Below, piece after piece: positions 1 through 5,192 of a DNA stretch of 6,769 nt (its first letter is position 1; each line of letters begins with the position of its first letter). Below the pieces are notes generated by a model that had not been told where the DNA came from, searched no databases, and saw nothing but the letters and a program-made list of their open reading frames with translations. This DNA is from Deinococcus sp. (GTDB lineage: Bacteria; Deinococcota; Deinococci; Deinococcales; Deinococcaceae), in the NCBI RefSeq assembly GCF_025362455.1, contig NZ_JANYGJ010000270.1:1-6769 (forward strand), written 5' to 3'. Both the position numbers and the translations under genes were made by a program.

Positions 1-462
1 TATGCCGGGCCGCTGGGGCTGCTGCGCCTGGACCTGATCGAGAAGAACGCCCATGAGCTCAGCGAGGCCTACGACGTGCGGCCTCGTTCGGCGGCGCTCC
101 AGGCCGGGCGCTATTCGGGCGGCAACGCCCAGAAGATCATCGTGGCGCGGGAAATGCGGCGGAACCCCAAGATTCTGGTCGCCTCGCAGCCGACGCGGGG
201 CGTGGACATCGGCGCCATCGAGTTCATTCACAAGCAGATCGTCCAGGCACGCGATCAGGGGCTGGCCGTGCTGCTGATCAGCGCCGATCTGGGCGAGGTG
301 ATGAACCTGTCTGACCGAATATTGGTGATGTTCGAAGGCCAGATAGCCGGTGAGGTGCCCGCCGCGCAGGCGACCGAAACACAACTCGGGCTGATGATGA
401 CCGGCAGTGGCCCGGCCAGGCCCGCCGCGCCGGATTCGGACCACCCGGCAGCGCTGGAGTGA
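1..462 (+). CDS. ABC transporter ATP-binding protein, BMP/nucleoside-import type (C-terminal part of second nucleotide-binding domain)
   Basis: The reading frame is open from the window edge, so the N-terminus is missing; 153 residues are visible. They are the end of the second ATP-binding domain of a double-domain importer ATPase. The ABC signature is YSGGNAQK (visible residues 38-45), followed by VASQPTRGVD at 60-69 and a D-loop. The Walker B/catalytic Asp-Glu pair is replaced by Ser-Gln (62-63), and the H-loop histidine is replaced in LLISADLGEV (Ala95). This degenerate second site, with a QPTRG(L/V)D motif, is typical of the ATPases that work with BMP-family lipoproteins in nucleoside or sugar uptake (NupO/YufO-like, related to RbsA). 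The protein would sit on the cytoplasmic face of the membrane. ATP hydrolysis probably relies on the first domain, which lies outside the window. The last ~18 residues are a Pro/Ala-rich tail. Permease and binding-protein genes are not visible, so the substrate is unknown. The family call is firm; nucleoside transport is inference. Confidence 0.9.
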   Translation, partial: YAGPLGLLRLDLIEKNAHELSEAYDVRPRSAALQAGRYSGGNAQKIIVAREMRRNPKILVASQPTRGVDIGAIEFIHKQIVQARDQGLAVLLISADLGEVMNLSDRILVMFEGQIAGEVPAAQATETQLGLMMTGSGPARPAAPDSDHPAALE

Positions 463-473
463 GCAGTGCTGAC

Positions 474-1187
474 ATGAGGTTGGCCATTATTGCCGACATC
501 CACGGCAACCTGCCCGCGCTGGACGCCGTGCTGGCCGACATCAAAGGTCAGGCGCCCGACGCGCTGCTGTGTCTGGGCGACGTGGCGGGCATGAACGCCT
601 GGCCCGCCGAGTGCATTCAGCTCCTGTACGCTGCCGGGGCGTACACAGTGCTGGGCAACGCCGACGAGGACGCCCTGAACCCGAAACCGTTCGCGCCGCG
701 CGGCCTGTTTCCCGACGAGCGCGAGATCTACGATCTGGACGAGTGGGGGCGGCTCCAGCTCGGCGAGGCGGAACTGACACTGCTGCGCGGCTACCAGCCA
801 GTGATCGAGTTACCCAATCTGCTGGCCTTCCACGGCTCGCCGGAAAGCTGCCGCGAAAGCATCGGCGCGGAAACGCCGGAGGCGCAGCTAGACGAGTTGC
901 GCTTCCGTTTTGGGCAGCATCCGGTCTGGGTCGGCGGGCATACCCATGCGCCGCTGCTGCGCAGCCTGGGCGGCTGGCGGCTGCTCAACCCCGGCTCGGT
1001 GGGCCTGGCGTATGAGCGGCGCGGCGAGCGGTACATTAACCTCAGCCGCGCCGAGTATCTGGTGATAGACGGTGAGCAGGTGCAGTTTCGCCGCGTGCCC
1101 TACGATGTGCGGGCCGTGCAGGCGGGCATTCGTGAGCGCGGGATGCCGCACGCGGAGTGGTGGGCAGGGGAATGGGTTCAGGGCTGA
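474..1187 (+). CDS. Calcineurin-like metallophosphoesterase (YfcE/MJ0936-type predicted phosphodiesterase)
   Basis: This encodes a 237-residue cytosolic dinuclear-metal phosphoesterase with the full ordered motif set: DIH (Asp8, His10), GD (Asp36), GNAD (Asn62), LAFHGS (His120) and GHTH (His156, His158), then LLNPGSVG. These are the metal ligands of the small prokaryotic phosphodiesterase group. The substrate cannot be predicted. There are two possible starts. GTG at 459 overlaps the preceding stop (GTGA), while ATG at 474 begins directly at the conserved MRLAIIADIHGN strand. I chose 474 because the extra five residues are not part of the fold. The only upstream purine run, GGAG at 456-459, lies 14 bases from that ATG, which is longer than usual, so GTG 459 with coupled re-initiation remains possible. 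Either way the gene is almost certainly co-transcribed with the ABC ATPase. It ends in front of a convergent efp gene. No signal peptide is seen. Confidence 0.92.
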   Translation: MRLAIIADIHGNLPALDAVLADIKGQAPDALLCLGDVAGMNAWPAECIQLLYAAGAYTVLGNADEDALNPKPFAPRGLFPDEREIYDLDEWGRLQLGEAELTLLRGYQPVIELPNLLAFHGSPESCRESIGAETPEAQLDELRFRFGQHPVWVGGHTHAPLLRSLGGWRLLNPGSVGLAYERRGERYINLSRAEYLVIDGEQVQFRRVPYDVRAVQAGIRERGMPHAEWWAGEWVQG

Positions 1188-1244
1188 AGACTCGGCAGGA
1201 GCACTCAAGAAGTGTCGTCCAGAGTCGAGCCGGGCGGCCACTTC

Positions 1245-1281
1245 GGTAAACCCTTCGCTGTGCTCAGGGTGACGACCTTTT
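1245..1281 (+). terminator. Weak candidate intrinsic terminator after the metallophosphoesterase gene
   Basis: An interrupted hairpin has arms GGT (1245-1247) with ACC (1275-1277) and ACCCT (1250-1254) with AGGGT (1266-1270), followed directly by four T (1278-1281). The stem is short, the internal loop is asymmetric and the T-run is minimal, so this is a possible terminator only. It lies 57 bases past the stop codon, between two convergent genes, where one is expected. The segment also resembles a common GC-rich intergenic palindrome type (CCTTCG...GCTCAGGGTGA) seen in many bacteria, so it could instead be a dispersed repeat copy. Confidence 0.3.
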
Positions 1282-1285
1282 GGAA

Positions 1286-1313
1286 TTGGGTGTGATCAAA
1301 TCCCACCACCCAA
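1286..1313. repeat. Inverted repeat in the convergent intergenic region
   Basis: A perfect 7-base inverted repeat, TTGGGTG (1286-1292) and CACCCAA (1307-1313), encloses a 14-base loop. An overlapping alternative stem, GGTGTGAT (1289-1296) with ATCCCACC (1300-1307), has one mismatch and a 3-base loop. TTTT (1278-1281) and AAAA (1316-1319) flank the repeat, so the stem could extend across an internal loop. The polarity is T-run before and A-run after on both strands, the opposite of a normal terminator. The function is therefore uncertain. Confidence 0.4.
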
Positions 1314-1365
1314 CGAAAACAGGCGACCAGGTCTCCCCAGCCGCCCCATCAAACACTGCTGACGC

Positions 1366-1923
1366 TCAGGCGCGACTGAGGTATTCGCCGGTCCGGGTAT
1401 CGACCTTCACCGAGGTGCCGTTCTCGACGAACAGGGGCACCTGGACGGTGGCGCCGCTTTCCAGCTTGGCGGGTTTGGTGCCGCCCGACACGGTATCGCC
1501 GCGCACGCCGGGGTCGGTTTCCACGATTTGCAAAATCACCTGGTTGGGCAGGGTGATCTTGAGGGCCTTGTCGCCGTACATGGCAACCTCGACTTCCATA
1601 TTTTCCTTAAAGAACTTGGCGGCGTCACCGGCCAGCACCGGCGGCAAGCTGATCTGCTCGAAGGTTTCCATGTCCATAAACAGGTAATCGGCGCCGTCTT
1701 TGTAGAGGTACTGCATCGACTTGCCTTCCACGTAGATGTCCTGCAACTTTTCGGTGCTGTTAAACGTCCGGTCGACGATGGAGCCGGTTTCCATGTTGCG
1801 GAACTTGGTGACCACCTTGGCGCCGCCCCGGCCCATCTTGAGGTGCGAGTAGTCCAGGCATTCCCACAGGCCGCCGTCCATTTCCACTTTGGTGCCGTTA
1901 CGAAGTTCATTGACGCTAATCAT
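1366..1923 (-). CDS. efp: Translation elongation factor P
   Basis: EF-P binds ribosomes stalled at consecutive prolines, between the P and E sites, and promotes peptide bond formation. The 185-residue product is of normal length. It has an N-terminal KOW-like domain (about 1-65), a central OB domain (about 66-128) and a C-terminal OB domain ending in VDTRTGEYLSRA; the GVRGDTVSGG signature is present. The start is the ATG at 1923, because homology begins at MISVNELR and a good ribosome site (AAGGAG, 1932-1937) lies 8 bases upstream. The frame stays open to 2055, but those codons are not EF-P. The loop that carries the modified Lys34 in E. coli reads HLKMGRGGAK, so the tip residue is Arg32, and the usual Pro before the Gly is Met30. 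From memory, Thermus EF-P also has Arg there. The gene appears monocistronic, with its own promoter, and is convergent with the phosphoesterase gene. Confidence 0.98.
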   Translation of the reverse strand: MISVNELRNGTKVEMDGGLWECLDYSHLKMGRGGAKVVTKFRNMETGSIVDRTFNSTEKLQDIYVEGKSMQYLYKDGADYLFMDMETFEQISLPPVLAGDAAKFFKENMEVEVAMYGDKALKITLPNQVILQIVETDPGVRGDTVSGGTKPAKLESGATVQVPLFVENGTSVKVDTRTGEYLSRA

Positions 1924-1931
1924 GTGATGTT

Positions 1932-1937
1932 CTCCTT
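1932..1937 (-). promoter_or_regulatory. Ribosome binding site of efp
   Basis: On the minus strand the sequence is AAGGAG followed by the 8-base spacer AACATCAC and then ATG. It fixes the efp start at 1923 and rules out the longer open frame. Confidence 0.85.
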
Positions 1938-2053
1938 GAATGGTGCCCGGTTGTTGCGGCGCCTGTAGATAGTCAGGCGTGAACCGGGCCTGCTCGAACC
2001 AGAATGGAATGAGCCGGGGCCGCAGAAAGCGGGCCGCGTCGGCAACAGCCGCC

Positions 2054-2083
2054 ATTCTAACCTGAGCGGGCAGCGGCGGGCAA
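2054..2083 (-). promoter_or_regulatory. Candidate sigma-70 type promoter of efp
   Basis: On the minus strand a -35-like TTGCCC (2078-2083; 4 of 6 to consensus) is followed by an 18-base spacer and a -10 box TAGAAT (2054-2059). It lies in the 201-base gap between the RAM-domain gene and efp. It would give a 5' leader of roughly 120 bases that contains the efp ribosome site. No other TANNNT box with a -35 partner stood out in the gap, and no clear riboswitch fold or terminator was seen there. Confidence 0.5.
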
Positions 2084-2124
2084 GGAAGGTGCGCTGGGTC
2101 TGGACAGGCTGTTCGTCCCCGTCC

Positions 2125-2406
2125 CTACTCCTCCAACCCAATGCCGAAGCCCTCGCCCAGCGCGGCGCCATCGTAGGCGCGGAAGGCCAGCATGGTCTGG
2201 GTTCTGACGATGCCGGGCAGTTTGCGCAGGTGCGCCGTGACCACCTCGTCGAGCGCCTCGTATTCGGGCAGCCGCAGCACCGCCACGATGTCCCACTCGC
2301 CGGTCACGCTGTAGACCTCCCCCACGTGTTTGACCTGCGCCAGCAGCGCGGCGGTTTCGGGAATGCGGTGCCTCTCGGCCTGCACCAGGACGATAGCGGT
2401 GACCAT
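2125..2406 (-). CDS. Stand-alone RAM-domain protein (Lrp/AsnC ligand-binding domain without helix-turn-helix)
   Basis: The 93-residue protein is essentially one RAM (AsnC_trans_reg) domain, starting MVTAIVLVQAE with the beta-alpha-beta-beta-alpha-beta fold of Lrp ligand-binding halves. The VYSVTGEWDIVAVLRL stretch (about residues 31-46) is the diagnostic strand-turn-strand, and LRKLPGIVRTQTMLAF follows. The usual ~60-residue N-terminal DNA-binding domain is absent: homology starts at residue 1, and a strong ribosome site (GGAGG, 2413-2417, 6 bases before ATG) supports this start. Such proteins typically form oligomers that bind amino acids between subunits; stand-alone forms are known in Thermus thermophilus. 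The gene starts 18 bases after the pta stop, so both are probably on one mRNA. It may sense an amino acid and act on a partner protein, but no target is visible. The last ~15 residues (GAALGEGFGIGLEE) are an acidic/Gly tail outside the domain core. Confidence 0.88.
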   Translation of the reverse strand: MVTAIVLVQAERHRIPETAALLAQVKHVGEVYSVTGEWDIVAVLRLPEYEALDEVVTAHLRKLPGIVRTQTMLAFRAYDGAALGEGFGIGLEE

Positions 2407-2424
2407 GTGTAACCTCCGGGTGAA

Positions 2425-4536
2425 TCAGGCGGGAACGCTGGGAACGGGCTGGACGTGTTCGGCCTGCATAGCCTGGATAGCCGTCAGCGCGATGGTGTAC
2501 ACGATGTCATCGACTATGGCGCCGCGCGACAGGTCGTTGACCGGCTTGCGCAGGCCCTGAAGCATCGGCCCGACGGCCACCACGTTCGCCGCCCGCTGGA
2601 CCGCCTTGTAGGTGGTGTTACCGGTGTTGAGATCCGGAAAAATAAACACGGTGGCCCGGCCCGCCACGCTCGATCCCGGCGCCTTCTGCTGGCCGACGCT
2701 GAGCACACTCGCCGCGTCGTATTGCAGCGGCCCGTCCACGTTCAAGTCGGGGCGGCGCTCTTTGACCAGCCGGGTCGCCTCGGCCACCTTCTCCACGTCC
2801 TCGCCGCTGCCGGAAGTACCCGTCGAGTAACTCAGCATGGCGACGCGCGGCTCGATGCCGAACGCCGAGGCCGAATCCGCCGACTGGATGGCGATGTCGG
2901 CCAGCTCCTGCGCGTTGGGATTGGGGTTGATGGCCGCGTCGCCGTAGACCAGCACGCCCTCCGGCATCAGCATGAAGAACACGCTGCTCACCAGCGCGGC
3001 CCCCGCTGCGGTCTTGATGAGCTGCAACGCCGGGCGCACCGTGTTGGCGGTGGTGTGGACAGCGCCCGACACCAGCCCGTCCACCTCGCCGAGTGCGAGC
3101 ATCATGGTGCCCAGCACCACCGTGTCTTCGAGCTGGGCCTCGGCCATCGGCTCGGTCAGGCCCTTACTTTTGCGGCGCTCGACCATCGGCGCGACGTAGC
3201 GCCCACGCACCGCTTCGGGGTCGAGGATCTCCAGTTCGGGCGGCAGTTTGACACCCTGGGCCTCGGCCACCGCCCGGACCCGCACCGGGTCGGCCAGAAG
3301 AACACACCGGGCGATGCCTTTTTCATGGCAGATCACGGCGGCCTTGATGGTGCGCGGCTCGTCGCCCTCCGGCAATACGATGCGCTTGCCTGCGGCCCTG
3401 GCCTGCTCGATCAGGTAGTGCCGGAAGGCGGGCGGGGTCATGCGGCGCTCCGGAGAGGCGCCCAGGCGGCGCACGAGCGGCTGCACGTCCAGCCGGTCGG
3501 CCACGAATTCGAGGGTGCGCTCCAGGCGTTCCAGGTCGTCCAGGGGGATCTTGCGCTCCATCTGCGAGAGCATTCCGGCGGTGGTGTAGGTGTTGGCCGC
3601 GACCTGAAGCACCGGCATCGAACCGGTCAGGGCAGCGCGGCACAGCCGGGCTATCGAGTCGTCGGGGGCGCTGGCCGCCGTGAGCAGCAGCCCGGCCAGC
3701 GGAATGCCCGACAGGTGCGCCAGGCTGGCCGCCATCACGATGTCCTCGCGGTCGCCGGGCGCGACCACCAGGGCGCCGGGGCGCAGCAGATCGGCCACGT
3801 ACGGCGCGCTGCGGGCCGAGACGACAGTGCTGATGACGCGCCGGGTCCGCATCTCGCCCTCGTTGAGCACCGCCGCATTCAGCATCCGGGCCACGTCGGC
3901 GGTGCGCGGGGCGTACAGGTCAGCCTGCTCACCGATGACGCCCAGCAGCGCCAGCTTGCCCCCGGCCAGGCTGGGCGCCCGGCGGCGCAACTCGGCCAGC
4001 GCCGCGCCGAAGTCGGTCTGAAGCGGCACATGATTCAGGACCAGCCCGGCCAGCCCGCCGCCGTCCGAGTGATCATAGTCGCGGGCGGTGATCTCCAGGC
4101 TGTCGCCCAAAGCCCCGGCGTCCATCGTCTTGAGCGAGGCGACCAGCACGGCCTCGGCGCCCAGGGTGCGCGACATCAGCGCGTTGAGGTTGCCCGCGTA
4201 GGCCGAGCCGCCGGTCAGGTTCAGGCCCTCGACCACCAGCACGTCGGCGCCGACCTTGGCCTGCTCAGCCAGGGTGACGACTTCTTCCAGAAGGTCATCG
4301 CTGCTCTCGCGGCCCAGTAGCGTTTCGGCGTGGGCGCGGCTCAGCGGTTCGGGCACGTTGCTCAAGAAGGTGCGGGCGAAGGTGGCGCTGCGCTCCGGGC
4401 CGCTCTGCGACTGGGCCACCGGCTTGAGAAAGGCGACGCGCACACCGCTGCGCGACAGGGCGCGGGCCAGGCCCAGGGCCACGCTGGTCAGGCCCACATC
4501 CTGCCCGACCGGGCCGACGAAGAAGGTGGTGGTCAT
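2425..4536 (-). CDS. pta: Phosphate acetyltransferase (full-length, three-domain type)
   Basis: The enzyme interconverts acetyl-CoA plus phosphate and acetyl phosphate plus CoA in the cytosol; acetate kinase, its usual partner, is not in the window. At 703 residues it matches the long class (E. coli ~714). Residues 1-~205 are a BioD-like P-loop domain with the degenerate Walker A GPVGQDVGLTS (8-18), in which Leu replaces Lys as in E. coli Pta. Residues ~206-340 are the DRTGG regulatory domain (NEGEMRTRRV). Residues ~366-690 are the catalytic PTA_PTB domain with VLPEGDEPRT, VSGAVHTTANTVRPAL, SYSTGTSGSGEDVEKV and DGPLQYDAA. The start is ATG 4536, because homology begins at MTTTFFVGPVGQ; the frame is open further upstream to 4800, but that part overlaps the acetyltransferase gene. 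No Shine-Dalgarno precedes the ATG, but a TANNNT box 6 bases upstream suggests a leaderless mRNA. The RAM-domain gene follows 18 bases after the stop. Confidence 0.97.
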   Translation of the reverse strand: MTTTFFVGPVGQDVGLTSVALGLARALSRSGVRVAFLKPVAQSQSGPERSATFARTFLSNVPEPLSRAHAETLLGRESSDDLLEEVVTLAEQAKVGADVLVVEGLNLTGGSAYAGNLNALMSRTLGAEAVLVASLKTMDAGALGDSLEITARDYDHSDGGGLAGLVLNHVPLQTDFGAALAELRRRAPSLAGGKLALLGVIGEQADLYAPRTADVARMLNAAVLNEGEMRTRRVISTVVSARSAPYVADLLRPGALVVAPGDREDIVMAASLAHLSGIPLAGLLLTAASAPDDSIARLCRAALTGSMPVLQVAANTYTTAGMLSQMERKIPLDDLERLERTLEFVADRLDVQPLVRRLGASPERRMTPPAFRHYLIEQARAAGKRIVLPEGDEPRTIKAAVICHEKGIARCVLLADPVRVRAVAEAQGVKLPPELEILDPEAVRGRYVAPMVERRKSKGLTEPMAEAQLEDTVVLGTMMLALGEVDGLVSGAVHTTANTVRPALQLIKTAAGAALVSSVFFMLMPEGVLVYGDAAINPNPNAQELADIAIQSADSASAFGIEPRVAMLSYSTGTSGSGEDVEKVAEATRLVKERRPDLNVDGPLQYDAASVLSVGQQKAPGSSVAGRATVFIFPDLNTGNTTYKAVQRAANVVAVGPMLQGLRKPVNDLSRGAIVDDIVYTIALTAIQAMQAEHVQPVPSVPA

Positions 4537-4542
4537 ACGCTG

Positions 4543-4548
4543 ACTGTA
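4543..4548 (-). promoter_or_regulatory. Candidate -10 box for a leaderless pta transcript
   Basis: On the minus strand TACAGT (TANNNT consensus) is followed by CAGCGT and then the pta ATG. Transcription would begin at or beside the A of the start codon. No AGGAG-like sequence lies in the 47 bases between the upstream gene stop and this ATG, so a leaderless start is the simplest reading. No convincing -35 hexamer is present at 16-19 bases. Leaderless mRNAs with this box are known to be common in Deinococcus. Confidence 0.55.
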
Positions 4549-4583
4549 GCGGAGGCGGGGCAATGCGAGCAGGGCGGATGTCT

Positions 4584-5192
4584 TTAGGCTTGCCGGACCC
4601 GCGCCGGAACGCCCACGGCAGTGACGCCCGCCGCCAGGTCGCGCACGACCACGCCGCCCGCGCCGACCACCGACCAGGCCTCGATGGTGCAGCCCGGAAT
4701 GACCCGCGCCCCTACGCCCAGGAAGGTGCCCTCGCCCAGAGTGACATTGCCCGCCAGCGTGCAGCCCGGCGCGACGTGAACATAGTCGCCGAGCTGGCAA
4801 TCGTGATCGACGGTGGCGCCGGTATTGACGATGGTGTGCCGACCGAGCCGGGCGTCCGGCTGGAGCACCGCCCCGGCCATGATGACCGTTCCGGCGCCCA
4901 GTACGGCGCTGTGATGCACCCAGGCCGCCGGATGAATCAGCGTGGCCCAGCGCACCTGAGAGAAGCGTCCGGCCAGGTCGCGGCGCAGGGCGTTGTTGCC
5001 GATGGCGAGGACGGCCAGGGTGTCAGGTGAATCCGGCAGATCAGTCACGCGGCCCAGCAGCGGGCAGCCCAGCACTGCCCCGGCCTGCGGGTGATCGTCG
5101 TAGAGTCCGGCGATCTCCAGCTTCAGCGCCTGGGCCAGCGCCACGATCACCTTGGCGTGGCCCCCGACGCCGACGATGTGCAGAGCAGTCAT
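4584..5192 (-). CDS. PglD/NeuD-family sugar acetyltransferase (left-handed beta-helix)
   Basis: A 202-residue acetyl-CoA dependent transferase that most likely acylates the 4-amino group of a UDP-amino sugar, or a sialic acid-like sugar hydroxyl, in the cytosol. Residues 1-~85 form the small Rossmann-like nucleotide-sugar domain with the GVGGHAKV motif (8-15). Residues ~88-185 are hexapeptide repeats (SAVLGAGTVIMAGAVL, then GNVTLGEGTFLGVGAR) that build the left-handed beta-helix. The C-terminus GVPARVRQA is the standard end. The catalytic His is His130 in ATVDHD, matching His125 of Campylobacter PglD, and Asp131 stands where PglD has Glu. His139 (YVHVAPG) is also conserved. The ATG (5190-5192) overlaps the stop of the upstream fusion gene by 4 bases (ATGA), and a GGGAG site lies about 9 bases upstream, so the two are translationally coupled. 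An aminotransferase (PglE-like) would be expected nearby but is not in the window. The family call is firm; the exact substrate is inferred from context. Confidence 0.9.
   Translation of the reverse strand: MTALHIVGVGGHAKVIVALAQALKLEIAGLYDDHPQAGAVLGCPLLGRVTDLPDSPDTLAVLAIGNNALRRDLAGRFSQVRWATLIHPAAWVHHSAVLGAGTVIMAGAVLQPDARLGRHTIVNTGATVDHDCQLGDYVHVAPGCTLAGNVTLGEGTFLGVGARVIPGCTIEAWSVVGAGGVVVRDLAAGVTAVGVPARVRQA

Noticed and set aside
1528..1968. A 146-codon plus-strand open frame over efp
   Set aside because: It is antisense to a certain gene, and its His/Val/Leu-rich composition is what reverse-complemented codons of efp give.
1924..2055. A 44-residue N-terminal extension of EF-P
   Set aside because: EF-P homology and a good ribosome site fix the start at 1923, and the candidate promoter lies at the far end of the supposed extension.
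2102..2118. GGAC...GTCC inverted repeat after the RAM-domain gene as a terminator
   Set aside because: The stem is only four bases and no T-run follows on the minus strand, so it does not support a terminator call.
2455..4320. A 621-codon plus-strand open frame antisense to pta
   Set aside because: Its product is rich in His, Arg and Gln with no recognisable domain, and it lies entirely over the well-supported pta gene. It is a GC-rich mirror frame.
4537..4800. An 88-residue N-terminal extension of Pta
   Set aside because: The frame is open to 4800, but the extra residues are low-complexity Arg/Gly and overlap the acetyltransferase gene. Pta homology starts exactly at the ATG at 4536.
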